Positions 1 to 8,752 are shown, counted from the first letter of the stretch. The stretch is DNA of 64,000 bases from CAWJFJ01 sp963800065 (GCA_963800065.1 CAWCZO010000003.1:1-64000); one strand, 5' to 3'. Translations and numbers: made by a program. Notes: generated by a model from the letters alone, not told the origin.

Positions 1-3000
1 CGCAACTGGCGGCCGCCGGTGTCACCACCTACGGCACCAGCAGCGCTAGTAGTTCCTGCTCGTCCCAGTCCCCATCCAGTTCCGACGACGTCACCAACGC
101 CCTCTACGATTTCTTGAACGCCCTCCCCGAGGGCACACCCACCTCACCCGAGGAGGTGCAGTTCGCGCCGGACGGCTGTTACCTGGTGAACGGTGAGCTG
201 TACCTGCGCGGGTTGCAGGACTTCATCTTCGACGGCAACGGCGCCACCTTCGTCCAGACCAATGATTCCTCTGATGAGATAGGACCCGACGCCAAGCCGC
301 GGCCGGGGTCCTCCTACTGCCAGGACCCCGACGACACCGGTTCGAATTCAGACGACAACAACGCCAAGCCGGCCGGCAACGCCTACGACATCATGTGGCT
401 TTTCGAAGGCGGCTGCGACATCGAGCTCGAGGACATGGAGCTCACCGGGGCCGGAAACTCCAACGCCAACCGCCTTCAGAACTCGGCCATCGAGCTGGCC
501 GGCACCCAGCGGGCCCTCATCGACGGCGACGACATCAAAGATTTCGACGGGGACTGCGTGACGGCCAGCGGCCTGGTGGAGGTGCCTGCCCCCTCGAACT
601 ACCCATCGTCGGACACCACCATCACGGGCAACGAGTGCGCCTCGGTGCAGCGAAACAACGTCAGCGTCACCTTCGGTAACCGGGTGTTGCTGGGAGGAGA
701 GCCGCAGGTGGACGGCAGCGGGGATCTCGAGACTCCCACCTACGCGTCGTATTGCAGTCACCCCAACAATCCGTCGCTGTACGACCTGGCGACCGACGTG
801 CCCCCCAACGGCGGGAACTGTCTCACCAATCCCGGTGGAGATGGAGTCGACATCGAGTCCGACAAGACCAACCCCAACGACGGGGAAGGCAACATCCTGA
901 TCGCCAACAACGTCTTTAACAACGGCGGTAACAACCTCATAGCGTCCGAGGCGGCAGGACAGCTCTTCAGCGCCGCCATCGACGCCAACGCCTCCACCAC
1001 CATGCAGAGTCTGTTGGCCCCCCAGCCATATAAGGCCGATGGCCAGAAGCATCCGCCCCTGCTCGGTACAGACTTCACCATCAGCGGGAACGTCGCCGCC
1101 TGCGCCAATGTGGGGGGCACCGGTGGAGGCACCAACGAGGACTGGCTCTTCGACGGAGAGGTGGGGGGTCTCGTATCGGACAACACCGCACCCATGAGCC
1201 TCAACTCGAGCTTGGAAGGGGGTACGGGTAAGGGACAGACGTGCAGTGCCGCCGCCACGGGGACCGCCGTGTCCCATTTTCTCGACACCGGTTCCGTGAA
1301 CCCCAACCACGCGTCCGACCCGATGGGTGGAGACATCGAGGTCATCGGCAACACCCTCGACGGAGGCGCGCTCGCTGTCCTGCCAGTCCATTCCGACAAT
1401 CAAATCGCCAGCGGCGACACCGTGTGCGGCAACGAAAACGTGGCCGGTGACGCTCTCGACGGGAACAGCTCGACGTGGGCCTTGCCGGAAAGCGCGCCCT
1501 GCGCCACCGTTGTACCGCCCCAGCCCACCGTCGCCAGCCTGCCCGACTACCTGATCCCCTCCCAGGTGTTCACCTACAACGGGGCGCGGATCCGGCATCG
1601 AAGCGAACCGGTCTCCACCCCCACCGCCTCGCCCGCCAAGCCCAAAGGCGGGCCCCAACCCGGCGCCGTCAAGTGCACGAAGGTGAGCGGGGCGATCAAC
1701 TTCGAACCCCCCTTGTCGGACACCTCGGAGGCGTTCTCGGAGATGATGCTCGTCCAGGAGACGCTCACCGGCTGCCACGGCTCCAAGGGCGGGGCCTCGC
1801 CCAAGAGCGGTACTGCCGACGTCGAGGTGCCCCTGCCGACGAGCAACTGTGCCAGCCTGAACTCGGGTGCCAACACGCCGGTGTCCCTGGCCATCAGCTG
1901 GTCGCCGTCGACCGACGGTGAGAGCCAGGTGGTCTTCTCCCGCTATGCGCTCGCCACCAGTCCCACACCGAGCCTGACTCTGCTCGGCAGCGGCACCACC
2001 ACGCACGGCTCGTATCCCAGTGGGCTCTCCATCGCCAATACCGGCCTGGGCATGACCGCGGCCCAACTGGCGGCGGACTGCGCCTCCAGCACCGGCCTCA
2101 GCACGACCACCCCGACGGGCAGCCTCAAGGTGGGCGGTGCACCGTCCGTCGCCGTCCCCGGCGCCCCGACCGACGCGGCGGCCACGCCCGGGAATGCTCA
2201 GGCAACCGTCACGTGGGACGCTCCGGCTAGTGATGGTGGCCTTGCCATCTCGAGCTACACGGTGACGGCCGCCGACTCCACCACGCCCGCCAACGGAGGG
2301 GAGACCTGTTCGGCCACGACCACCTCGTGCACGATGGTGGGACTCACCGCCGGCGACAGCTACACCTTCACGGTCTCAGCCACCAACGCCGACGGCACGG
2401 GGCCGCCGTCGGCCGCCTCCAACGCGGTCGTGCCGCAAGAGACCCTTTATGTGAGCCAAGGCGGCAGCGACACCAGCGACTGCCAAACTCAATCGACTCC
2501 GTGCGCCACCATCTCCTACGCGGTGTCGCAGGCGGGCCCGGGTGACGCCATTGAGGTGGGACCGGGGACCTTCACCGACAATGTGTTGATCCCGGGTTCT
2601 CTCACCGGCCTCGACATCGATGGCTCGACATCGGGGGTGACGACCGTCGACGGCAACGATAACGGGAGCGTCTTCGAGATAGACGCCAACAGTGTCGCTC
2701 TCGACAACCTTCTCATCACCGGTGGCTCGGGAAACCCAGCGGGGAGTGATGAGACCTTCGGTGGTGGTGTCCTTGTGTACGGCGAGAACGACATCCTGAC
2801 GGATGACACCGTCACGGACAACAACAGTAGCTACTACGGCGGAGGGGTAGACGTTCGCAGCAATTTCCCCGGTGTCACACTCGATGACGACACCATCAGT
2901 GACAACACCTCCGAGTACGGCGGCGGCATCTCTGGGAGCGCCACTCTCTATAACGACACCGTGAGCGGGAATAACGCGCTCCAAGGCGAAGGGTGGAACG

Positions 3001-3431
3001 GTGGAGGGACGATCGTGGATTCCACCGTCGCCGGCAACGGCGACTATGGCGGCCAAATCTACGGGGGAAATTTTGTAATGGCCGGCTCCATCGTCGGAGC
3101 AGCCAACCCGGCGTCGGGCGGTCAAATAGATTGCCGGTTCGCCTCAGGAGCCACTCTCACTGACGACGGCTACAACATCGATATCGACAACAGCTGCGGC
3201 TTCTCGGCCGCCACCAGTCTCACGAACACCGATCCTGAACTCGGACCTCTCCAGGACAACGGAGGTCCGACGCAGACGATGGCACCGGCAACGACCAGCC
3301 CGGCGCTGGACCGGATCCCCAATCCGACCACCGCCGCCGGTTACACGTTATGCCCGGGCACCGACCAGCGCGGGGTGGCGCGTCCCCAGGGCCCGGCGTG
3401 CTCCATTGGGGCCGTCGAGGAGGCCTCGTGA
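1..3431 (+). CDS. Large secreted parallel beta-helix protein with FN3 domain, 5'-truncated by the window
   Basis: The frame is already open at base 3 and runs to a TGA at 3429-3431, so the true start and any signal peptide lie upstream of the window; about 1142 residues are visible. The first half (to about 1550) is rich in Asn/Gly/Asp and reads as short beta-helix turns (repeated ITGN, IEVIGNTLDG-type strands), typical of pectate-lyase-fold surface proteins. A fibronectin type III domain covers about 2155-2435 (AATPGNAQATVTWDAP through SAASNAVVP). A second beta-helix of the polymorphic-repeat type follows (LYVSQGGSD, CATISYAV, VDGNDNGSVFEID). The end carries a choice-of-anchor-Q-like motif (PELGPLQDNGGPTQTM, SPALDR, DQRGVARPQGPACSIGAVE). 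It is probably extracellular and may bind or cleave polysaccharide; no catalytic residues can be assigned. The stop is followed directly by transposase debris. Confidence 0.8.
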   Translation, partial: QLAAAGVTTYGTSSASSSCSSQSPSSSDDVTNALYDFLNALPEGTPTSPEEVQFAPDGCYLVNGELYLRGLQDFIFDGNGATFVQTNDSSDEIGPDAKPRPGSSYCQDPDDTGSNSDDNNAKPAGNAYDIMWLFEGGCDIELEDMELTGAGNSNANRLQNSAIELAGTQRALIDGDDIKDFDGDCVTASGLVEVPAPSNYPSSDTTITGNECASVQRNNVSVTFGNRVLLGGEPQVDGSGDLETPTYASYCSHPNNPSLYDLATDVPPNGGNCLTNPGGDGVDIESDKTNPNDGEGNILIANNVFNNGGNNLIASEAAGQLFSAAIDANASTTMQSLLAPQPYKADGQKHPPLLGTDFTISGNVAACANVGGTGGGTNEDWLFDGEVGGLVSDNTAPMSLNSSLEGGTGKGQTCSAAATGTAVSHFLDTGSVNPNHASDPMGGDIEVIGNTLDGGALAVLPVHSDNQIASGDTVCGNENVAGDALDGNSSTWALPESAPCATVVPPQPTVASLPDYLIPSQVFTYNGARIRHRSEPVSTPTASPAKPKGGPQPGAVKCTKVSGAINFEPPLSDTSEAFSEMMLVQETLTGCHGSKGGASPKSGTADVEVPLPTSNCASLNSGANTPVSLAISWSPSTDGESQVVFSRYALATSPTPSLTLLGSGTTTHGSYPSGLSIANTGLGMTAAQLAADCASSTGLSTTTPTGSLKVGGAPSVAVPGAPTDAAATPGNAQATVTWDAPASDGGLAISSYTVTAADSTTPANGGETCSATTTSCTMVGLTAGDSYTFTVSATNADGTGPPSAASNAVVPQETLYVSQGGSDTSDCQTQSTPCATISYAVSQAGPGDAIEVGPGTFTDNVLIPGSLTGLDIDGSTSGVTTVDGNDNGSVFEIDANSVALDNLLITGGSGNPAGSDETFGGGVLVYGENDILTDDTVTDNNSSYYGGGVDVRSNFPGVTLDDDTISDNTSEYGGGISGSATLYNDTVSGNNALQGEGWNGGGTIVDSTVAGNGDYGGQIYGGNFVMAGSIVGAANPASGGQIDCRFASGATLTDDGYNIDIDNSCGFSAATSLTNTDPELGPLQDNGGPTQTMAPATTSPALDRIPNPTTAAGYTLCPGTDQRGVARPQGPACSIGAVEEAS

Positions 3432-3528
3432 ATGAAGTCCAGTCTCTATTCCTCAAAAAGTTCCCCCTCGACGTGGAGGTCATCCACACGGACAACGGAG
3501 CCCAATCCAGTCCAACACTGGCCCTCTG
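3432..3528 (+). pseudogene. IS481-type transposase fragment (around second catalytic Asp)
   Basis: Read from the GTG at 3428, this stretch encodes FLKKFPLDVEVIHTDNGAQS and then stops at 3526-3528. The VIHTDNGA motif surrounds the second Asp of the DDE catalytic triad in IS481/rve transposases. Both the N-terminal HTH half and the C-terminal Glu-containing half are missing, so it is a dead internal fragment. It abuts the beta-helix gene stop on one side and the left end of an IS3-like remnant on the other. Confidence 0.6.
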
Positions 3529-3577
3529 AATCGCCCTGGAAATTGTGGAGGCTCCATCGCTTGGAAAGGATGGAGCA

Positions 3578-3892
3578 ATGCCAGCGAACCAGGGGTCCCA
3601 GAAGCGGTACCCGCCTGCGCTGAAGGAGCGGGCGGTGAGGATGGCCCTCGAGACCATCGAGAGCACCGGCGGTGAGCGTTATGCCATCGTCACCCGGATA
3701 GCGAACCAGCTCGGCATCGGGACCGAGTCTCTGCGGGCCTGGGTGGCCCAGGCCGAGATCGACGGTGGGTCGCGCAGCGGACTCACGACCGATGAGCGGG
3801 CCCGGTTGAAGGCTCTCGAGAAGGAGAACAAGGAGCTGCGCCGGTCCAACACCATCCTCCGGTCGGCGTCGGCTTTCTTTGCGTTTATGTAA
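3578..3892 (+). pseudogene. IS3-family OrfA (HTH transposase subunit), truncated
   Basis: This encodes the DNA-binding OrfA of an IS3-type element: YPPALKERAVRMALE opens a Tnp_1 helix-turn-helix, followed by a GIGTESLRAWVAQAEID recognition region and a leucine-zipper-like tail (ALEKENKELRRSNTILRSAS). The ATG at 3578 lies just after a GGATGGAGC ribosome-binding-like stretch. OrfA normally ends SAFF followed by a few residues and then an overlapping OrfB; here the frame ends SAFFAFM and no OrfB follows. The element was therefore cut, probably when the neighbouring insertion sequence (3965-5236) arrived. The upstream sequence TGGCCCTCTGAATCGCCC (from 3519) resembles an IS3 terminal repeat. Confidence 0.75.
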
Positions 3893-3964
3893 CCATTCCT
3901 GTGCGTCTGGTGGGTTGGCTCATTTCTTTGCTGCCCAGCTCCGGCTGTGGCTTGTCCTCGATCC

Positions 3965-5236
3965 TGTGGGTGCCGAAAATCTCATCCAACGGTTCTGACC
4001 GGGCACTTTGTGGGAAGGGTGGAGGTCGACACCCTGTGGGTGCCGAGAGCCTCATCCGAGTGTGTTACGCAGCCAATTCGTACTCGTGGATAAGACCACC
4101 GAGCCGATCCGATCTTCGCAGCTGTGCTGCGTTGGGGGACGGTGTCGGAGGCATGATCGGCAGCGTCGTGATCGGTGACATCTGCTCGAGGGACCGGTGG
4201 GGCCGGTGGCCGTTGTAGTGATCGACGTACTCAGCGAGCACGGTTTCGAGCTGACGCCGGCCGAGGATCAGCATCCGATCGAGACACTCCCGACGGATTG
4301 TGCCGACAAAGCGCTCGGCGAAGGCGTTCGCCCGTGGGGCCCGGATGGGCGTGCGGATGATCCGGATCCGCTCGGAACGGAAGACCTGGTCGAAGCCGGC
4401 CGTGAACTTGGCGTCTCGGTCCCGCACCAAGAACCGGACGGGCCGGTCCTGCTCGGCGAGCACCATGGTGAGGTTGCGGGCCTGTTGGACCACCCACGCC
4501 CCGGCCGGGTTGGCCGTCACTCCGGTCATATAGACCCGTCGCGTGTCGATCTCGATGAAGAAGAGCACGTAAAGGCGCCGCAGCAGGACCGTGTCGACGG
4601 TGAAGAAGTCGCAGGCCAACAGCGTGGAGGCCTGGTTCTTCAAGAACTCGGCCCAGGTCGGGCCGGTCCGACCTGGGGACGGGTCGATGCCGTGGCGTCG
4701 CAAGATGGCCCAGACACTCGAGGGGGCCAGCCCGATGCCCATGGTGGCCAGCTCGCCGTGGATCCGGCGATATCCCCAGGTCGGATTCTCCTTCGCCAGT
4801 CGGAGGACGCTGGTGACAGTGCCGGCGGGGATGCTTGGTCGACCGGTCCGGTGGGGATAGGTCCACCGGCGCCTGACCAGGTCCCGATGCCAACGCAGCA
4901 GGGTCTCGGGCTGGACGAGGAATCGTCCCCGGAGCACACGGTCAAGGAGTCGGCTCAGTCCGGCGAGGAGCGCCCGGTCAGATGGGCGCAGTGCCGGTCG
5001 CCCCACCTGGCGGCGGAGCACCGCCACCTCGTGACGGAGCACGACGACCTCGATCGCCAGTTCTTGGTGGTCACGTCGGAAGAGCCGGAGAAGTTGGAGC
5101 ACGCGGACGAAAGCCAGGTAGAGGAAGGACAGCGCCATGGCCCAGTTTGGACGCCAGCGTCACTCGGACAAATGCCCAGCTGAGGGGGACGGATGACATT
5201 TTCAGCACCCACAGGATGACATTTTCGGCACCCACA
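3965..5236. mobile_element. Insertion sequence with single rve transposase and doubled terminal repeats
   Basis: The element is bounded by inverted copies of a 23-bp unit starting TGTGGGTGCCGAAAAT and ending TCATCC. The outer left copy is 3965-3987 and the outer right copy 5214-5236. Each end also has a second inner copy: 4035-4057 on the left (TGTGGGTGCCGAGAGC core) and 5191-5213 on the right, directly abutting the outer one. It carries one transposase gene on the minus strand. No clear target duplication was found at the outer edges. It appears intact and may be the most recent insertion of this region. Confidence 0.7.
4065..5138 (-). CDS. rve (integrase core) transposase
   Basis: A 357-residue single-ORF DDE transposase. 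The N-terminal 60 residues form a coiled, Arg-rich helix region (LAIEVVVLRHEVAVLRRQVG); an HTH-like segment follows around residues 75-150 (TWGYRRIHGELATMGI). The rve catalytic core has the first Asp in ACDFFTVDT, the second in VRDRDAKF and the Glu in NAFAERFVGTIRRE, with the usual DHYNGHRPHRSL tail motif. All three acidic residues are present and the frame is unbroken, so it is probably functional. The ATG at 5138 gives the full-length family size. It lies wholly inside the doubled 23-bp terminal repeats and points towards the left end. Confidence 0.88.
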   Translation of the reverse strand: MALSFLYLAFVRVLQLLRLFRRDHQELAIEVVVLRHEVAVLRRQVGRPALRPSDRALLAGLSRLLDRVLRGRFLVQPETLLRWHRDLVRRRWTYPHRTGRPSIPAGTVTSVLRLAKENPTWGYRRIHGELATMGIGLAPSSVWAILRRHGIDPSPGRTGPTWAEFLKNQASTLLACDFFTVDTVLLRRLYVLFFIEIDTRRVYMTGVTANPAGAWVVQQARNLTMVLAEQDRPVRFLVRDRDAKFTAGFDQVFRSERIRIIRTPIRAPRANAFAERFVGTIRRECLDRMLILGRRQLETVLAEYVDHYNGHRPHRSLEQMSPITTLPIMPPTPSPNAAQLRRSDRLGGLIHEYELAA

Positions 5237-5256
5237 CGTCTCAATATCTAATCGAC

Positions 5257-5294
5257 TCTAAAAGGTCTAAAACTATCTAAAAGTCCTGTACAAT
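5257..5294 (+). promoter_or_regulatory. Probable leaderless promoter with three TCTAAAA repeats
   Basis: A good -10 box TACAAT occupies 5289-5294, and the ATG of the ATPase is at 5301, just where transcription should begin, so the mRNA is probably leaderless; there is no Shine-Dalgarno sequence. Just upstream three direct repeats TCTAAAA lie at 5257-5263, 5266-5272 and 5276-5282, a 9-10 bp period that would put them on one DNA face. They cover the -35 region and could be an autoregulatory operator. The stretch is much more AT-rich than the surroundings. Confidence 0.5.
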
Positions 5295-5300
5295 GACCAC

Positions 5301-6425
5301 ATGCCTAACCCATTCCATCCCACGTTCGGTGTGAGCCCTCCGTTGCTCGTCGGTCGAGATGACGTCATCGACGAGTTCGTTGAAGCCATCGACGATGGCC
5401 CAGGAGCCGCCGGTCGAGCAACGCTCTATACCGGGCCCCGAGGCGCTGGGAAGACCGTCCTGCTGAACGCAATTGAGGACCGGACAAAGGCCAAGGGTTG
5501 GCTGGCCGTCACAGAGACGGCTTCGCCCGGATTTGTCGAGCGGATAACGCGCCAGCATCTACCAAGGCTGCTCAGGGATTTCGACCCAGACGCCGTGCGT
5601 CGCCGCCTGAGTGGCGTCAGCATTCCACTCGGACCCGTCGGAACCGGCGGCGTGACGTGGAACACCCTTGAGTCCCATGTCGTGGCGGCGGGCCTGCGGA
5701 ACCAGATCGAGATGCTCACTGACCTGCTGATGGAGCACGAGACGGGGCTGCTCATCACGCTCGACGAGATCCATCAGAATCAGATCGCCGAGCTGCGAGA
5801 CCTGGCGACAGTGGTGCAACACGCTTTTCGGGAAGGTCGCGATCTGGCATTCGTCGGCGCCGGACTGATGTCGTCAATCAGCGACGTTGTGAACGACGAG
5901 GTCCTGACCTTCCTCCGGCGTGCTGACCGGCATCATCTCGGATCGGTGAACCACGATGACGTTCGGCGGGCCATTCGTGAGCCGATTGAGAGGGCCGGGA
6001 GAGCGGTCGGCGACGAGGCGCTGGAGGTGATGACGAGTGGCACTCGCGGGTACCCCTTCCTCATCCAACTCGTTGGCGCCCAGACTTGGCGGCTACACCC
6101 GAACGAGACGGATATCACGCTTCACGACGCCCAAGAGGGTGTTTCGAAGGCACTTCGGCGCCTCGGGGCTTTGGTCTACGAACCGGCTCTTTCCGGCGCC
6201 TCTGCCATAGACAAGTCGTTCCTATTGGCGATGACACGGGACGACGGTCCCTCAAAAATGGCCGACATCCAGGAGCGTCTCGGGGTCGATGTGAACTACG
6301 TAAGCCAGTATCGGCTTCGCCTCATCGCCGCCGAGCTCATCGAGCCGTCGAGTCACGGGTACGTGGATTTTGCTCTGCCGTACCTCCGGGAGTATCTCCG
6401 GGATGAGGCCGCTGCCGATATTTGA
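5301..6425 (+). CDS. AAA+ ATPase (Orc1/Cdc6-like, AAA_16 type)
   Basis: A 374-residue P-loop ATPase. It starts with a LLVGRDDVIDEF box typical of AAA_16/ORC-like proteins, has Walker A TGPRGAGKT (about residues 44-52), Walker B LLITLDEIHQ (about 150-159), a sensor-like region LAFVGAGLM, and a C-terminal winged-helix region (KMADIQERLGVDVNYVSQYRLRLIAAELIE) for DNA binding. Proteins of this build are common on actinobacterial mobile elements and prophages, often with unknown targets. It sits between an insertion sequence and a dead integrase and has lower GC than the flanks, which suggests recent transfer. Whether it works in replication, transposition or defence cannot be told from sequence. 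Confidence 0.82.
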   Translation: MPNPFHPTFGVSPPLLVGRDDVIDEFVEAIDDGPGAAGRATLYTGPRGAGKTVLLNAIEDRTKAKGWLAVTETASPGFVERITRQHLPRLLRDFDPDAVRRRLSGVSIPLGPVGTGGVTWNTLESHVVAAGLRNQIEMLTDLLMEHETGLLITLDEIHQNQIAELRDLATVVQHAFREGRDLAFVGAGLMSSISDVVNDEVLTFLRRADRHHLGSVNHDDVRRAIREPIERAGRAVGDEALEVMTSGTRGYPFLIQLVGAQTWRLHPNETDITLHDAQEGVSKALRRLGALVYEPALSGASAIDKSFLLAMTRDDGPSKMADIQERLGVDVNYVSQYRLRLIAAELIEPSSHGYVDFALPYLREYLRDEAAADI

Positions 6426-6516
6426 CGTGTGACTTTGAGTCATCGTCGCGGTTGGGGACGGGTTGCAACTGGATGGTGATTGTCACCACCGCCGGTTGAA
6501 TCAGGCGACTGACGAG

Positions 6517-7852
6517 ATGTCACAGCCGGCGGGTACCATTCCCATCTGGATCACCTCCCGACGGGCTCGAGGCTCTGCCGATCAGGAGGAAAGCACGCTG
6601 AGCCTCCTTTCACGCCTGGTTGCCCGCTTCGTCGCGGTCAGGACAGAAGGAGGGCTCCGTGCGAGGACAGTCTATCGCCGGGGAGAGACCTGGACCTATG
6701 TCGTCGATATCGGCCACGACGCGACGGGTCGTCGACGCCAGACATCCAAGGGTCGATTCTCCACCAAGAAGGAGGCACAGGGCGCGCTCAATGTCGCTGT
6801 CAACTCCCTCCAGCAGGGCACCTACGTTTGAGCCGACCGGTATCACCGTCGACCACTTTCTGAAAGAAAGGTGGCTCCCCGCCGTCAAGGGGACGATTCG
6901 CCCCACGACGTACTCGTCCTACGAGATGCACGTGCGCTGCTATCTGGGGCCCGCATTCGGTCATCTGCGTCTCCAGCAAGTCACGTCGCTCACAATCACT
7001 ACCTTCTATGGCGAACTTCTGAAGGGCTGGAACGGTCGGGCCGTCCTCAGCCCGGCCAGCGTGCGCCGGATCCACGCCACGTTCCACCGGGCGCTGCGCG
7101 ACGCCGTGCGGTGGCAGCTAATCGTGCGGAACCCGGCCGGTGCCGCCGATCCGCCCCGGGCCCGTCGTCCCGAGATGAAGGTGTGGACACCGGCCCAGCT
7201 CCATGTATTTCTTAGTGAGGCTGCTGGCGACCGCCACTACATCCTGTGGTTGTTCTACATATTGACCGGCGTCCGACGAGGGGAGGCTCTCGCCCTGCGT
7301 TGGTCTGATGTCGATCTGGCGGCAGGAACAGCAGCCATACGACGAAGTCTGGTGCCCGTGGACCACGGCCTGGTCTTCGGCGAACCCAAGACTGAACGCG
7401 GTCGACGGCTGATCGGACTCGACCCCGAATTAGTCCGTGCTCTTGGCCATCACCGGCGCAGGCAGACCGAGGAACGTCTGCGCGTGGGAGCGAACTACGA
7501 GGATCAAGACCTGGTGTTCGCGCACCGCGACGGGGCGCCCCTTCATCCCGAGCGGGTCTCTCGGTGGTTCTCGAAGCTGGTCGGGACAACGGGTGCACCC
7601 CATATCCGGCTTCACGATCTTCGCCACTTGCATGCAACCCTTGCTTTGGCGGCCGGAGTCGCTCCCCGGGTCCTGGCCGATCGGATGGGACACAGCACGA
7701 CGGCGGTCACCACGGACACCGATCAACATGTCCTTCCTGACTTTGACCATGACGCCGCCTGTCGGGTGGTCGCCCTGGTCTTCGCCAGTCCCCACGCTCA
7801 GGGACAGGGCCAGGGTCCGGCGTCCGGTGTCGGGAGCTCAGGGCCCGCGTAA
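6517..7852 (+). pseudogene. Tyrosine-recombinase integrase, inactivated by frameshift and loss of catalytic Tyr
   Basis: The N-terminal part (AP2-like arm-binding region, VYRRGETWTYVVDIGHDATG and STKKEAQGALN) is in one frame and stops at a TGA at 6829-6831. Removing one T from the GTTT run at 6827-6830 would join it to the core-binding and catalytic domains (TFEPTGITVDHFLKERWLPA onward). Catalytic residues seen are the first Arg in LTGVRRGEAL and the HLRH-type box in HDLRHLHATL. The C-terminal box, normally GHSS..TLDTYxHV, reads GHSTTAVTTDTDQHV: the nucleophile Tyr is replaced by Asp (GAT, 7721-7723). The product would be catalytically dead even without the frameshift. It lies beside the tRNA-Leu 3'-end fragment at 8584. 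The start codon is uncertain; the ATG at 6517 is one option. Confidence 0.8.
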
Positions 7853-7861
7853 TGTTCGGGT

Positions 7862-8412
7862 GTGACTCCCGGGCCGGCGTTTCAGCTGCATCTTCGCCTT
7901 GAGGGGGTGGAGCCCGCTGTCTGGCGGCGGTTACTCGTTCCCGGTGGGGTAAGGATGGCGATGCTGCATGACATGTTCCAGGCGGCCATGGGGTGGACAG
8001 GCTCCCACCTGCACTGCTTCATCGTCGGGGAGTGCACCTGTATGTAATGGACGTCGACGATCCCGAGGAAGAGCGCGACGAGCAGCAGACCACCGTGTTC
8101 GTGGCACTGCGTGGAGGGGTCCGGAGCTTCACCTACGAATACGACCTCGGCGACTCATGGGTGCACCAGGTGGTGGTCGAGCGGACCGCGTCCTCGCCCC
8201 TCTCGCTCAAGCACGCTGTGTGTCTCGACGGCCAGTACGCCTGCCCGCCTGAGGACGTCGGGGGAGTCCCAGGTTATGAGCTCTTCCTCAAGGCACTGGC
8301 CGATCCCGCCCACGAGGAGCACGACAGCTACCTCGATTGGGTCGGATACCCGTTCGATCCGGCCGCCTTCGACCTGGCCGCCGCCAACGCCGCGCTGCAG
8401 CGTGTTCGCTGA
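7862..8412 (+). pseudogene. pRiA4b ORF-3-like protein, frameshifted
   Basis: The frame from the GTG at 7862 encodes the N-terminal half of the plasmid pRiA4b ORF-3 family (FQLHLRLEGVEPAVWRRLLV, then LHDMFQAAMGWTGSHLHCF) and ends at a TAA at 8045-8047. The C-terminal half (YVMDVDDPEEERDEQQTT, then FTYEYDLGDSWVHQVVVE, and VGGVPGYELFLKAL) continues in another frame to 8412. The break lies in CGGGGAGTGC near 8026-8035 and is explained by a single extra base. This family is carried by mobile elements (it includes the accessory protein of IS1096) and its function is unknown. It starts 9 bp after the dead integrase and may have been its partner. Confidence 0.75.
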
Positions 8413-8466
8413 CCGCGGTCATGTAGCGCTCCGTCGTCGAGCCGTCCGCATTCCGCGACCAAGACC

Positions 8467-8486
8467 CGTTAGCAACTCGTTAGCAA
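8467..8486. repeat. Direct repeat pair CGTTAGCAA (candidate integrase arm site)
   Basis: Two exact copies of CGTTAGCAA lie at 8467-8475 and 8478-8486, an 11-bp period. A related pair with the same period, CGTGAGCAA and CGTGAGCAT, lies at 8753-8772 on the other side of the tRNA-Leu fragment. Short repeats with about one helical turn spacing flanking a core site are what tyrosine recombinase arm-binding sites look like; this is inference. Confidence 0.4.
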
Positions 8487-8547
8487 GGCGGCCGGATCGC
8501 GTGCCCGGGTCGGTGACGGCGACCACGAACGTCCTGGTCAGGTGGGG

Positions 8548-8583
8548 TTGGTTGGTTGGTTGGTTGGCGGGCGAGGGGGTGTC
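8548..8583. repeat. GGTT microrepeat plus partial tRNA-Leu acceptor end
   Basis: Four to five GGTT units are followed by GGCGGGCGAGGGGGTGTC (8566-8583). Its last 15 bases (8569-8583) are identical to 13823-13837, where the same string marks the left edge of the IS481-like element. The GGGCGAGGGGG part matches the acceptor end of the tRNA-Leu gene at 15128. Directly after the TGTC comes a second tRNA-end copy at 8584. Confidence 0.55.
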
Positions 8584-8638
8584 GGTGGGCGAGGCGGGAC
8601 TTGAACCCGCACATCCTTTCGGACACCGGAACCTGAAT
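8584..8638 (-). pseudogene. tRNA-Leu 3' fragment (attachment-site-like)
   Basis: This 55-bp stretch matches the 3' two thirds of the tRNA-Leu gene at 15124-15210 (acceptor end, T arm, variable loop and part of the anticodon arm) in the same orientation. The 5' half is absent. Two of the differences fall at paired T-stem positions (G to C and C to G, GCGGG with CCCGC instead of GGGGG with CCCCC), so pairing is kept. A further change lies in the variable region. Such 3' copies are the usual footprint left when an integrative element recombines with a tRNA gene. Confidence 0.75.
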
Positions 8639-8752
8639 GGTGCGTGGTGGTGCGAACGCCGTCACCAAAGTGTCGATATGCTTCGGACCAGCGGATTCGT
8701 CTGAGAGCTGGATCTTCGGATTCCCGGCGGCGAAGTTCCGGTTTCGGATCTT

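Noticed and set aside
348..2066. Long minus-strand open frame opposite the beta-helix gene
   Set aside because: It is Gly/Arg/Val-rich, has no domain and mirrors the codon structure of the plus-strand gene, as expected of antisense shadow frames in GC-rich DNA.
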